Shown here: piece after piece, positions 26,808 to 35,154 of the stretch
Layout of the letters: every line of letters starts with the position of its first letter
Numbering within the stretch: position 1 is the first letter of the stretch
NCBI GenBank assembly: GCA_910586125.1
Contig: CAJUHP010000007.1
Span: 34,410 to 98,409, forward strand
DNA: 64,000 bases
Source: an uncultured Lachnospiraceae bacterium
GTDB lineage: Bacteria; Bacillota; Clostridia; Lachnospirales; Lachnospiraceae
Reading direction: 5' to 3'
The notes under the pieces: model-generated
What the model saw: only the letters and a program-made list of their open reading frames with translations
Told to the model about the DNA's origin: nothing
Databases searched by the model: none
Made by a program: the position numbers and the translations under genes

Positions 26808-27383
26808 TCATTGTATCTCCTCTTCTTGAAATACCAAATCGCAGCGCTCCCGTATCCGGAAAGCTGAGAAATATGTCTCTTCCATGGGAATCCAGCGTTC
26901 CCGAAATAAAGAAAGCGCTTCTTCTCCGTTCCTTTGCCTGATACGGCGTAGCTGCTCCTCCGGCTCCACATGCAGAAAAACGCGCAAATCATAAAAGTCC
27001 CATAAAACAGGATGGCAGCAGTAAGAACCTTCTATAACGGAGAGCCCGCTGGGTTTGATTGCAACCGGTGCGGACAGCTCCATCGTCTTACAGTCAAAGG
27101 GGCGGTAGGAAAACTCCTGTCCCCGGCTGAGCGGAATCATAACTTCGCTCAGGAATCTTTCGTAATCTACATTGCCCCCCGGTTCCAGAAGGCGCTGCCG
27201 GCTGCGCTGTTCCCGACGCAGAAAAAAGTGATCCATATGAATCACAGGGCATCCGGTCTCCTTTTGCAGCCATTCTGCGAGCGTCGTCTTACCCGCAGCG
27301 CACCGGCCGTCTATGGCTGCCAAAAACGGCTTTTGGCCATGCTTTCTAGCCTTTTGTAAAATGATGGAACCTGTCTTTTCCAT
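26808..27383 (-). CDS. P-loop (d)NTP-dependent kinase, uridine-kinase-like
   Basis: The 191-residue protein has Walker A DGRCAAGKTT near residue 25, an HMDHFFL segment that fits the substrate Asp/His region of uridine/pantothenate-type kinases, and a late REQLRRI-like LID arginine stretch (EEQLRRIRQRNGEEAL). It should phosphorylate a small metabolite, perhaps a nucleoside. It begins three bases after an ECF S component stop, so the S protein may import the substrate this kinase traps. Confidence 0.78.
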   Translation of the reverse strand: MEKTGSIILQKARKHGQKPFLAAIDGRCAAGKTTLAEWLQKETGCPVIHMDHFFLRREQRSRQRLLEPGGNVDYERFLSEVMIPLSRGQEFSYRPFDCKTMELSAPVAIKPSGLSVIEGSYCCHPVLWDFYDLRVFLHVEPEEQLRRIRQRNGEEALSLFRERWIPMEETYFSAFRIRERCDLVFQEEEIQ

Positions 27384-27386
27384 CGC

Positions 27387-27965
27387 TCAATTCTCCCCGT
27401 TTCGCAGCGTGGCCGCAGGCCGCAAAAACGGTACAAGACCAGTACGGTTTAAAGCCACCATAACCGCCGGAATCAAGACAAGCTGCAGAAGAATTCCGGG
27501 AATTGCCTTCAAAAAAGCGCCCGCCGCAAACATCTGCCAGGTAAAGCCGCTTCCGCCAATTCCTAAAAGGACAGCCTGAACCACTCCCCATACAAGCCGC
27601 CCGGCGAGCATCGCCAAAATTAGGCAGCGGTAGAGCGCGATGATACACTGCCAGCGGGAATGCGAGTAGAGAAACCCCGCAGTCAGTCCATATGTACCAA
27701 GTTCAAACGCCATGGCGATTCCCGTCGGAAACGGTACCGGCATCCCGAACAGCGCATAGCGCAGAAGCGGCAGAATCAGGCCGACCGTCAAACCGTATTG
27801 CCAGCCGCAGATTAGTCCGCACAGCAGGACCGGAATGTGCATGGGCAGCAGCATATTTCCGATCTGCGGTATCTGCCCGGTCAAAAACGGAAGGACCAGG
27901 CCAATGCCCATAAACATGGCTGCCAGTGTCAGCGTCAAAACCGGTTTTCTTCTTTTTTTGTTCAT
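27387..27965 (-). CDS. ECF transporter S component
   Basis: The 192-residue membrane protein has about six helices and the S-component pattern GLVLPFLTGQIPQIGNMLLPMHIPVLLCG, typical of ECF vitamin/nucleoside-type substrate binders. It needs a shared EcfAA'T module encoded elsewhere. The start at 27965 follows AGGAG; an upstream ATG at 28001 is less likely. The kinase gene follows after three bases. The substrate is inferred only through that kinase. Confidence 0.85.
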   Translation of the reverse strand: MNKKRRKPVLTLTLAAMFMGIGLVLPFLTGQIPQIGNMLLPMHIPVLLCGLICGWQYGLTVGLILPLLRYALFGMPVPFPTGIAMAFELGTYGLTAGFLYSHSRWQCIIALYRCLILAMLAGRLVWGVVQAVLLGIGGSGFTWQMFAAGAFLKAIPGILLQLVLIPAVMVALNRTGLVPFLRPAATLRNGEN

Positions 27966-28055
27966 TTGACTCTCCTTTTTGTTCTTTTTTGCATCGGTCA
28001 ACGGCGCAGAATTTTATCCATTGTTTTTTCCCGCGCCAGCTCGTCAATCAATTGC

Positions 28056-28616
28056 TTACTGCGCTCTTTTCTGTCCACCGCTTTGCTCTCCCTGCCCTTT
28101 TCCACACTGACACACCGCCCGCTCGAAAGCAACCCGCCTGGCGCCGCCGCGGCCCAGATAGATGTTTCCTCTGCGGGAAAAACCGTTTTTTTCCAGCATG
28201 CGCTGCATGGAGCGATTGTCTTGGTGAGTGTCAACGCGCAGGCTGCCCGCCTGGCGCTCCCGACACATCCGAAGGGCTTCCTCGATCAAAATGCCGCCCA
28301 ATCCCCGTCCTTTACAAGAAGCATCCACGGCGACCCGGTGAATCACGCCATAGAATCCGTCATTTTCCCAGCTTCCTTCATAGATCATCTGATAATCCGG
28401 TTCGCCGCGAAAACTGATAAAAGCCGTCGCCACAACCTCTCCCTTTTCTTCCAGAACATAGCTTTCGCCCCCGGCCATATCCTCCCGCAGACTCTCCTCA
28501 TTCGGATAGCCGTCCTGCCACTGGTCGATTTTCTGCTCTCTGAAATAGGCTCTGGCCTGCTCCCAGAGAGCCGCCACCTGTTTCGCATCCTTTTCTTCTG
28601 TACGGCGAAAAATCAT
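28056..28616 (-). CDS. GNAT-family N-acetyltransferase
   Basis: The 186-residue protein has the GNAT core VIHRVAVDASCKGRGLGGILIEEAL, with CKGRGLG as the CoA loop, followed by SLRVDTHQDNRSMQRMLEKNGF, the usual C-terminal half. The last 20 residues are a Gly/Gln-rich tail of no known domain. It starts MIFRRTEEKDA at 28616 after GGAGAG. It may share a transcript with the ECF S component 90 bases downstream. Confidence 0.88.
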   Translation of the reverse strand: MIFRRTEEKDAKQVAALWEQARAYFREQKIDQWQDGYPNEESLREDMAGGESYVLEEKGEVVATAFISFRGEPDYQMIYEGSWENDGFYGVIHRVAVDASCKGRGLGGILIEEALRMCRERQAGSLRVDTHQDNRSMQRMLEKNGFSRRGNIYLGRGGARRVAFERAVCQCGKGQGEQSGGQKRAQ

Positions 28617-28711
28617 TCGGTTCTCTCCTTTTTCTTTGTGGTATTTCTAAAGATTAAAATACTCTCTTGTATTGGGAACGGTTTGCCGAGATCTCGCTCA
28701 GAGAAATCTTC

Positions 28712-29497
28712 TCAGCTTCCCAGATAATTTCTCATGTTTTTCAATGCGTTTTTTTCCAGACGGCTGACTTGCGCTTGGCTGATCCCGATCTCATCTGCGA
28801 CCTCCATCTGCGTCTTCCCGTCAAAAAAACGCATCTGAATGATATTCTGTTCCCGATCCGGCAGGCGGTCTATGGCCTCCTTCAAGGCAATCTCTTCCAC
28901 CCAGTTTTCTTCCTTGTTTTTCTTATCGCTGATCTGATCCATGACATAGAGCGTGTCGCCGCCCTCCGTATAAACCGGATCGTACAGGCTGACCGGACTC
29001 TGAATCGCATCCATGGCAAACACCACCTCTTCGCGGGTGATGCCTACCTCGTCCGCAATCTCGTTGAGCGTCGGTTCTTTGCAGTTTTTCTTCATCAGAT
29101 TTTCCTTGGCATAGATCGCCTTGTAAGCCGTATCGCGCAGAGAACGGCTGACTCGGACGCTGCTGGAAGAATCCCGCAGATATCGCTTTACTTCACCGAT
29201 AATCATCGGCACCGCATAGGTGGAAAACTTGACATCATAGATATCTGGCTGAAAATTGTCGATGGCTTTCATCAGACCAATACAGCCGATCTGAAATAAA
29301 TCATCCAGATTTTCGTTGCCGCCGGAAAAGCGCTGAATTACGCTCAGTACCAGACGCAGATTTCCCTTGATGTAAAGTTCTCTGGCCTCCGAATCCCCTT
29401 TTTGGACCCGGCGAAACAGTTCTGTCTTTTCCGCCTCATTTAATACCGGCAGCGACGCCGTGTTCACGCCGCAGATTTCTACTTTGTATACCGCCAT
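28712..29497 (-). CDS. sigG: RNA polymerase sporulation sigma factor SigG
   Basis: Sigma-G directs late forespore transcription. The 261-residue protein has the characteristic N-terminus VEICGVNTASLPVL, sigma region 2 (DLFQIGCIGLMKAIDNF, KFSTYAVPMIIGEVKR), region 3 and a region-4 HTH (TQMEVADEIGISQAQVSRLEK). The start at 29497 follows CGGAGG. In most spore formers it directly follows sigE; here a gene on the other strand separates them. Confidence 0.97.
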   Translation of the reverse strand: MAVYKVEICGVNTASLPVLNEAEKTELFRRVQKGDSEARELYIKGNLRLVLSVIQRFSGGNENLDDLFQIGCIGLMKAIDNFQPDIYDVKFSTYAVPMIIGEVKRYLRDSSSSVRVSRSLRDTAYKAIYAKENLMKKNCKEPTLNEIADEVGITREEVVFAMDAIQSPVSLYDPVYTEGGDTLYVMDQISDKKNKEENWVEEIALKEAIDRLPDREQNIIQMRFFDGKTQMEVADEIGISQAQVSRLEKNALKNMRNYLGS

Positions 29498-29689
29498 GCC
29501 AACACCTCCGCGCAATCATCTTGTAATGAAATCATGCACGGTTTTGGATGGGTTTATACAGCAAAAATACAGGGGATTTTTACCTGCAAAGAGACCGAAT
29601 TCGGGCCTTGACAAAACAAAATCCTTCTCAGTATATTTACCACATCGGGCAAAAATATGCAACCGTTTTCTTTTCCGGCCCACTCCAAC

Positions 29690-29717
29690 TTGACACGTTT
29701 CCAAAAGCTGGTACAAT
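29690..29717 (+). promoter_or_regulatory. Sigma-A promoter of the ROK kinase gene
   Basis: TTGACA (29690-29695), a 16-base spacer and TACAAT (29712-29717) lie 78 bases before the ATG at 29796. It shows the inserted gene is transcribed independently of the sporulation genes. Confidence 0.78.
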
Positions 29718-29795
29718 AAAAGAGTACCTGAAAACAGCGCAGACAATACGCATCCGGCAAACAAGCCGACGCGTCAAACATTGGAAAGGAGACCT

Positions 29796-30704
29796 ATGAA
29801 AATCGCAGCCGTCGATATCGGAGGAACCAGCATCAAATCTGGTCTTTGGGATCAGCGAGAGCTGACGCAGATCCGGGAAACGGATACCAACGCATCTCTG
29901 GGAGGCCCCCATGTGATGCAGACCGTTTTGAAGATTTTGGAAGAATACGGAGAGTTTGACGCTGTCGGGATCAGCACCGCCGGACAGGTGGACCCGGATG
30001 AGGGCCGGATTATCTATGCCAATGAAAACATTCCGGGTTACACCGGAACAAAAATCCGCCAAATGATAACCGACCGTTTTTCGGTTCCGGCCGCTGTGCT
30101 GAATGATGTCAACAGCGCCGCTGTCGGGGAGGCTTTTTTCGGGGCCGGACAGGGATACGATTCCTTTCTCTGTCTGACCTATGGAACTGGTGTGGGAGGC
30201 GCGATTCTGTTAAACGGCCGGGTCTATGGCGGGTGCGCTTATTCGGCCGGGGAATTCGGCGGGATCGTCATTCATCCGGAAAATCGTTTTCCCGAACAGG
30301 ATTTTCTGTCCGGATGCTATGAGCGGTACGCTTCTACCACCGCTCTGGTAAAGCTGGTGCAGAAAAGCTTTCCCGATCTGAAAAACGGCCGCGATATCTT
30401 TGCCCAGCTAGAAAATCCTTCCGTACGCAGCCTGATTGACCAGTGGATTATGGAAATCGTATACGGGCTCGTGACTCTGGTTCACATTTTCCAGCCGGCT
30501 CTGATCGTTCTGGGCGGCGGCGTCATGGAACAGAGCTATGTCATGGAAGCGGTCCGCACAAAGCTTTTGGAAAACGTCATGCCGCCTTTTCGCAGGGTAG
30601 CTGTCCGGGGGGCCCGACTGGGCAACCGGGCCGGAATGCTGGGAGCCGTGCGGGAAGCCGGCCTTCTCATCGGCTGTGAGATAAAACCGGAGATCGCTCT
30701 GTGA
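29796..30704 (+). CDS. ROK-family sugar kinase (beta-glucoside kinase-like)
   Basis: The 302-residue cytoplasmic kinase has the ATP motif DIGGTSIKSG at residues 7-16, catalytic Asp104 in LNDVNSAA, and the second phosphate loop YGTGVGGA. The Cys-rich zinc motif of typical ROK glucokinases is absent: GEFGGIVIHPENRF replaces the GHxx and CxCG parts. Zinc-less ROK proteins include BglK beta-glucoside kinases and N-acetylmannosamine-type kinases. The start at 29796 follows AAAGGAG. It lies between sigE and sigG but on the opposite strand. Confidence 0.85.
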   Translation: MKIAAVDIGGTSIKSGLWDQRELTQIRETDTNASLGGPHVMQTVLKILEEYGEFDAVGISTAGQVDPDEGRIIYANENIPGYTGTKIRQMITDRFSVPAAVLNDVNSAAVGEAFFGAGQGYDSFLCLTYGTGVGGAILLNGRVYGGCAYSAGEFGGIVIHPENRFPEQDFLSGCYERYASTTALVKLVQKSFPDLKNGRDIFAQLENPSVRSLIDQWIMEIVYGLVTLVHIFQPALIVLGGGVMEQSYVMEAVRTKLLENVMPPFRRVAVRGARLGNRAGMLGAVREAGLLIGCEIKPEIAL

Positions 30705-30794
30705 CGCTTCCTGAAACAAACCGGCAGGCGACGGTCTCACAGGAGCCTTTTTTTCTGCAACTGGCAGGCAGCCGCCGTTTTTGCTTTTAAAACT

Positions 30795-30844
30795 GCAAAA
30801 AGCCCTCGCACAGCAGTTCTATTTTACTGCAGTTCGAGGGCTTT
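30795..30844 (-). terminator. Intrinsic terminator after sigE
   Basis: AAAGCCCTCG (30799-30808) pairs with CGAGGGCTTT (30835-30844), and inner ACTGCAGT-like bases extend the stem. On the minus strand the stem is followed by TTTTTGCAGTTTT. It separates sigE from the convergent ROK gene and could also stop plus-strand transcripts. Confidence 0.8.
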
Positions 30845-30865
30845 CGCAATCTGTATTTTTCCGTT

Positions 30866-31603
30866 TTATCCAAACTTTACAATTTCCCGCTTCAGACGCT
30901 TCATGATCTTCTTCTCCAACCTGGAGATGTAGGACTGGGAAATGCCTAACAGATCCGCTACCTCTTTCTGCGTCATTTCCTCGCCGTCGTCCCGGTTCAG
31001 GCCAAAACGCAGTTCCACAATCTTTTTCTCCCGTTCATCCAGACGGTCAATGGCCAACTGCAGCAGTTCCTTCTCCACCTCATCCTCGATATCCTGCCCG
31101 ATCACATCCCCGTCCGTTCCGAGAATATCCGACAAAAGCAGCTCGTTTCCGTCCCAGTCCACATTCAGAGGCTCATCAATGGACACCTCCACACGTGTTT
31201 TGCTGCTGCGGCGCAGATACATCAGAATCTCGTTTTCAATACAGCGGGACGCATAGGTGGCCAGTTTGATATTTTTTACCGGGTTAAAGGTGTTGATCGC
31301 TTTAATCAGGCCAATGGTGCCGATGGAAATCAAATCTTCCACACCGACTCCCGTGTTGTCGAATTTTTTAGCTATGTAAACGACCAGGCGCAGATTTCGT
31401 TCAATTAAAACGGAGCGCGCGCCCTCGTCCCCCTCCTCCAGAAGACGCAGATAGCAGGCTTCTTCCTCCGGTTCCAGAGGCGAAGGCAAAATATCACTGC
31501 CGCCGATGTAATGCACCTCGTTCTGGCCGGAAAACATGATACCTCGTACGGTTGGCAGAAGCTTAAACTTAAACTGCCCCGGTACGGAAACTTTAATAAT
31601 CAT
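30866..31603 (-). CDS. sigE: RNA polymerase sporulation sigma factor SigE (pro-sigma-E)
   Basis: Sigma-E is the early mother-cell sigma factor. The 245-residue precursor carries an N-terminal pro-sequence of about 25-30 residues that SpoIIGA cleaves. Region 2 includes DLISIGTIGLIKAINTF and KLATYASRCIENEILMYLRR; region 4 ends with MTQKEVADLLGISQSYISRLEKK. It overlaps the end of spoIIGA by 11 bases, which indicates translational coupling. Confidence 0.97.
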   Translation of the reverse strand: MIIKVSVPGQFKFKLLPTVRGIMFSGQNEVHYIGGSDILPSPLEPEEEACYLRLLEEGDEGARSVLIERNLRLVVYIAKKFDNTGVGVEDLISIGTIGLIKAINTFNPVKNIKLATYASRCIENEILMYLRRSSKTRVEVSIDEPLNVDWDGNELLLSDILGTDGDVIGQDIEDEVEKELLQLAIDRLDEREKKIVELRFGLNRDDGEEMTQKEVADLLGISQSYISRLEKKIMKRLKREIVKFG

Positions 31604-32501
31604 CAGGGTTCCTCCTCTTCTTGTCCGTCTGTGAATGAAGCAGCATTCGATATCTTTTATCTTTTGACAGTGTTGTCAGGCACAAGCCGATCAGCGGCCT
31701 GTCTTCCCGATATCCTCCTGCGCAGACCATGCTGTCTGCGGCCAGCACCGCAAGCAGACTGTGGGAAGCGCCGACGCTACGGCAGGGAATCAGGCGGATC
31801 GCCGGTAAAGAAAGGCTCTCCTCCCCCGTCCAGGATTGTCCTTTGCTAATGCACTCCAGATACCGGCAAACGTCGTTTCCCAGCCATTCCCCGCATACCT
31901 CCAATTCCAGGATATGTACGGCTTTTCCCGTAAAGGGATCATGAAGCTGATTGCCGCTGTCCCACAGAGCTGCAACCGTCAGTTCCCGTCCTCGGTAATG
32001 CAGTGTTACGTCCCGAATCCACTCTTCGCTTTGGCTCTGTTTGCGGTACAGCAGAAGGCATTCGATCATCAGAAAACTTCCGGCCAGGGCCAGCGCCAGA
32101 AGCCAGACGGAGACGGCCCCCGCTCTGCTGTCCGCCATCCACAGCCGCCAGAAGCGGCCGAAGGAGGTATTGTCAAAGATCCCATGCAAAAGCCCGCCGG
32201 TCACAAACACGGACAGATAAAGGCCGGTCACGCCGCGAAATAGTTCCCGGACTGTTTTGAATGGATATGCAATCCATACCATGAGACACGCTGCCGGTCC
32301 CAGGGTAAGAAAAACCATCAGACGCCCGGAAAAAGCAAAGGCGGCGCACAGACAAGCCCACAGCGCCCCGGCGGCGGCAGCCAGACTGACTTTCCACAGA
32401 CGAATCCTCCTCCTTAAAAGCTGGCCGGTCAGAATCAGAACCACCGCGTCCATCATCCAATTCACCAGAAAGAGTATGTCTATATATAGCACGGGTTCCA
32501 T
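31593..32501 (-). CDS. spoIIGA: Sigma-E processing peptidase SpoIIGA
   Basis: SpoIIGA is a membrane aspartic-type protease that cleaves pro-sigma-E after a signal from the forespore. The 302-residue protein has five N-terminal helices (MEPVLYIDILFLVNWMMDA start) and a soluble C-terminal half with the catalytic Asp in AALWDSGNQLHDPFTGKAV. The last codons overlap sigE. A Spo0A-type promoter lies upstream. Confidence 0.95.
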   Translation of the reverse strand: MEPVLYIDILFLVNWMMDAVVLILTGQLLRRRIRLWKVSLAAAAGALWACLCAAFAFSGRLMVFLTLGPAACLMVWIAYPFKTVRELFRGVTGLYLSVFVTGGLLHGIFDNTSFGRFWRLWMADSRAGAVSVWLLALALAGSFLMIECLLLYRKQSQSEEWIRDVTLHYRGRELTVAALWDSGNQLHDPFTGKAVHILELEVCGEWLGNDVCRYLECISKGQSWTGEESLSLPAIRLIPCRSVGASHSLLAVLAADSMVCAGGYREDRPLIGLCLTTLSKDKRYRMLLHSQTDKKRRNPDDY

Positions 32502-32566
32502 AATCTCTGCCTCGCTGCGTTTTTGGATGAAGTTTTTTCATGCTGCTCTTCAAGGATGTGAGCTTT

Positions 32567-32600
32567 ATTATAGAAAAGAGAGGGTAAAAATACTGTCGAA
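32567..32600 (-). promoter_or_regulatory. Spo0A-type promoter of spoIIGA-sigE
   Basis: On the minus strand a perfect TATAAT (32572-32567) lies 65 bases before spoIIGA with no good -35 at the usual spacing. TTCGACA, a perfect 0A box (TGTCGAA on the plus strand, 32594-32600), lies 21 bases further upstream. B. subtilis spoIIG has the same arrangement and is activated by Spo0A-phosphate. Confidence 0.75.
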
Positions 32601-32649
32601 AGCGGAGACGAGCAATCATATTCCGGGCGCAAAATATGCGGGGTCACGT

Positions 32650-32747
32650 AAAAGCGGGCTGCTGCAAAACGCAGATAAAACACAAAATATGGTTATGCTT
32701 GTTCCCATATATTGTATTCAATCTGTGTCTTGCAGCAGCCCGCTTTT
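32650..32747 (-). repeat. Extragenic hairpin repeat, copy B
   Basis: An 18-bp perfect outer stem (32650-32667 with 32730-32747, AAAAGCGGGCTGCTGCAA) encloses an inner stem. On the minus strand ACAATATATGG occurs at 32715-32705, at about the same distance from the GCTGCAA arm as in copy A (5578-5671). It follows the ribbon-helix-helix gene on the minus strand and ends in TTTT, so it can act as a terminator too. Confidence 0.6.
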
Positions 32748-32758
32748 GTCTGCCGTTT

Positions 32759-32962
32759 TCACGGGGTATCCGATTGGGGAGCCTGCTCCAAGTTCTCTGG
32801 CACATGCCGTCCGTTCTTTTTTCTCTGTCTGACGCACTCGGTCAGCAGATATTCAATCTGCCCGTTCACCGAACGGAAATCGGCCTCCGCCCATGCCGCT
32901 ATCTCATCGTACAGTTTTGCGGAGAGCCGCAGGGGAACCTGTTTTTTCCGGTTATCTGCCAT
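32759..32962 (-). CDS. Ribbon-helix-helix (Arc-like) protein
   Basis: This 67-residue protein is a ribbon-helix-helix candidate: the strand KQVPLRLSAKLYDEIAAWAE is followed by a helix SVNGQIEYLLTECVRQR. The tail is Pro/Asn-rich. The ATG at 32962 sits two bases after the SPFH stop, so the two are co-translated. Such short Arc-like proteins often follow SPFH genes in Clostridia; it could regulate the operon or tether the SPFH protein. Its DNA target is unknown. Confidence 0.75.
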   Translation of the reverse strand: MADNRKKQVPLRLSAKLYDEIAAWAEADFRSVNGQIEYLLTECVRQRKKNGRHVPENLEQAPQSDTP

Positions 32963-32964
32963 AA

Positions 32965-33984
32965 TCAATACAGGGTGCCGGAATTCACCACCGGCTGAGC
33001 GTCGTGATTCCCGCAGAGCACCACCAGAAGATTGGAAACCATGGCGGCCTTGCGTTCCTCGTCCAATGTCACCACCTGATTCTCGCTCAGACGTTCCAAA
33101 GCCATCTCAACCATGCCCACGGCTCCGTCCACGATCATTTTGCGCGCGTCAATGATCGCAGAAGCCTGCTGACGCTGCAGCATCACAGCGGCGATCTCTG
33201 TCGCATAGGCCAGATAGGTAATCCGGGCCTCCACAATCGCAATCCCGGCTTCATTGACGCGATTTTGAATCTCATCGCGTATCCGGTCGGCCACGACCTC
33301 GCTGGAGCCGCGCAGGCTGCCTTCGTCCGCGATGCCGTCCCCGGTGGTATCCACATTGGGGGCCACGTCGTAAGGGTAAAGGCGGACGATATTGCGCAGA
33401 GCGCTGTCGCACTGCAGAGACAGAAATTCTTTATAATTGTCCACATTGAATACCGCCTTGGCCGTATCCACAATCTTCCAGGTCACAGCGATCCCGATCT
33501 CCACGGGATTCCCCAGACAATCATTGATCTTCTGCCGGTTGTTATTCAGCGTCATGATCTTAAGAGAAAGCTTCTTATTCTCTGGTTCTGTGCCAAAAGA
33601 AAGACTGTTTGCATTGACTGCCGGCGCAGGAATGGTGTGACTCTTCACATCCCCGCTCTGGTTTAACTTCGTCTTGGAAGCGGGATTTACACTGATACAG
33701 AAGGGATTCACCCAGTAGAAACCGTCGCCTTTCAGCGTACCCACATACCGGCCGAACAAAGTCAGAACAAGCGCCTCCTGGGGCTTTAAAATTTTCAGTC
33801 CCAAAAGCGGAATCCAGGCCAGCAGCATGACTGCCATGCAGATCAGAGACAGCGTCGCATTCCACGTCGTCTCCGCGCTTAGGATTCCCAGAATAAATCC
33901 GGTGATCGCCAGAATGTAAACTGTGATCTCCAGCAACAAAACCAGCATCCCGTTTTTCTTTCCGTTTAATACGTTCTCTTTCAT
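32965..33984 (-). CDS. SPFH/band-7 domain membrane protein
   Basis: The 339-residue product has two N-terminal membrane helices (about 14-65), then the SPFH core starting KILKPQEALVLTLFGRYVGTLKGDGFYWVNP, with TLNNNRQKINDCLGNPVEIG and a helical C-terminal stretch. SPFH proteins form membrane-bound scaffolds that organise proteases or lipid domains. The start at 33984 follows GGAGG. No NfeD or FtsH partner is adjacent. Confidence 0.9.
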   Translation of the reverse strand: MKENVLNGKKNGMLVLLLEITVYILAITGFILGILSAETTWNATLSLICMAVMLLAWIPLLGLKILKPQEALVLTLFGRYVGTLKGDGFYWVNPFCISVNPASKTKLNQSGDVKSHTIPAPAVNANSLSFGTEPENKKLSLKIMTLNNNRQKINDCLGNPVEIGIAVTWKIVDTAKAVFNVDNYKEFLSLQCDSALRNIVRLYPYDVAPNVDTTGDGIADEGSLRGSSEVVADRIRDEIQNRVNEAGIAIVEARITYLAYATEIAAVMLQRQQASAIIDARKMIVDGAVGMVEMALERLSENQVVTLDEERKAAMVSNLLVVLCGNHDAQPVVNSGTLY

Positions 33985-34163
33985 GCGTTCTTCCTCCATC
34001 CCACACTCTTTTGATTGACATGTTTTTGATATCATTATCATATCACTAATATTTCTTTTTGTCAACAAAATGAGAAAAAAATACTGCCTGGCTGCAAGGA
34101 ACACAAAAACTTGCCGTTCCCGCTGCCGCGGCAGTCGAACCAAAATAGAAATCCTTCAAGTCT

Positions 34164-34781
34164 CTACCGGATAAAATTCGTTCTCTGTATGGGCTCTTTT
34201 TCCGGAATTCCGTAGGCTTCTTTTCCCAGAGCAATGCTCTTCATCAAAAACGCCATATTTCTTGCCAGTGTGCGCATCGTCTGCATTCCTTCCGCATCCT
34301 GAGCCGCCTCCCCGGGCGTTCTCCCATGGACGCTGTTCCAGTACTGGCTGGAGGCAACAGGCATTCCCGCAATCGTAAAGAACTTGTTCAGCTCGTCAAA
34401 GGTAGAAGACAGTCCTCCCCGGCGCGCCGCCACCACACTGGCTCCCACTTTCATGGTCTTGTCAAAGGGTGTGCTGTAAAACAGGCGCGTCAAAAAAGCG
34501 ATCAGAGTCGCGTTAGCCGACGCATAATACACCGGGCTGCCAACCACCAGACCGTCGCAGACAGCAAATTTGGGAGCTGTCTCATTGACCAGATCATCAA
34601 ACACACACTGTCCTTTTTTGGCGCAGCCGCCGCAGCCGATACAGCCGCGAACCGCCTGATTTCCGATCTGCACGATCTCCGTTTCGATTCCCTCCGCCGT
34701 AAAAATCAGCTCCATCTCATGCAGCGCTGTATAGGTATTGCCCTGCGCATGAGGGCTGCCGTTCAGCATCAAAACTTTCAT
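34164..34781 (-). CDS. Iron-sulfur flavoprotein-like NAD(P)H:FMN reductase
   Basis: The 205-residue flavodoxin-fold protein starts MKVLMLNGSPHAQGNTYTAL, the FMN-phosphate loop. Cys47, Cys50, Cys53 and Cys59 (GCIGCGGCAKKGQC) can bind a 4Fe-4S cluster as in Isf-type flavoproteins. SPVYYASANA is the FMN ring contact. It probably reduces small electrophiles or quinones. The start at 34781 follows AAAAGGAG. It is divergent from the FMN-regulated ribU, a suggestive neighbour for a flavin enzyme. Confidence 0.88.
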   Translation of the reverse strand: MKVLMLNGSPHAQGNTYTALHEMELIFTAEGIETEIVQIGNQAVRGCIGCGGCAKKGQCVFDDLVNETAPKFAVCDGLVVGSPVYYASANATLIAFLTRLFYSTPFDKTMKVGASVVAARRGGLSSTFDELNKFFTIAGMPVASSQYWNSVHGRTPGEAAQDAEGMQTMRTLARNMAFLMKSIALGKEAYGIPEKEPIQRTNFIR

Positions 34782-34881
34782 TTTATATCCGCTCCTTTTC
34801 TGAGAATTTGTTTTAAAACTATAATACCACAGTCCGTCCGGCTTTTCCACCGCATTTTCTGAAGATTTTTTCAAATATCTC

Positions 34882-34910
34882 TTTACAAAACCCTCTTTTC
34901 GTACTATACT
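34882..34910 (+). promoter_or_regulatory. Sigma-A promoter of ribU
   Basis: TTTACA (34882-34887), a 17-base spacer and TATACT (34905-34910) lie just upstream of the FMN riboswitch. Confidence 0.8.
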
Positions 34911-34960
34911 TTTTCCAGATAACGTCTGGCACACAGACTTTTTCCAAAACTGAATAAAGG

Positions 34961-35074
34961 AAGTCTTTGGGGCAGGGTGAAATTCCCTACCGATGGTATA
35001 GTCCATGACCCGCGCAGGCGGCTGATCCGGTGCAATTCCGGAACCGACGGTAACAGTCCGGATGGGAAAAGACG
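34961..35074 (+). promoter_or_regulatory. FMN riboswitch (RFN element)
   Basis: The conserved RFN core is readable: GGGGCAGGGTGAAATTCCC, ACCGATGGTA, GTCCATGACCC, GATCCGGTGCAATTCCGG, ACCGACGGTAACAGTCCGG, ATGGGA, with a closing P1 (AGTCTTT with AAAAGACG). It senses FMN. A terminator stem follows at 35092-35120, so high FMN should stop ribU transcription. Confidence 0.97.
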
Positions 35075-35091
35075 TTTTCTGTTTTTTTGTT

Positions 35092-35120
35092 GTCCCCAGG
35101 TATCATACCGGGGATTTTTT
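35092..35120 (+). terminator. Riboswitch expression-platform terminator
   Basis: TCCCC-A-GGTAT pairs with ATACC-GGGGA and is followed by TTTTTTATTT. It lies between the RFN element and the ribU ribosome binding site, as expected for transcriptional control. Confidence 0.88.
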
Positions 35121-35154
35121 ATTTCACAATTTTTCATTCAGGGAGGAAAAACAC

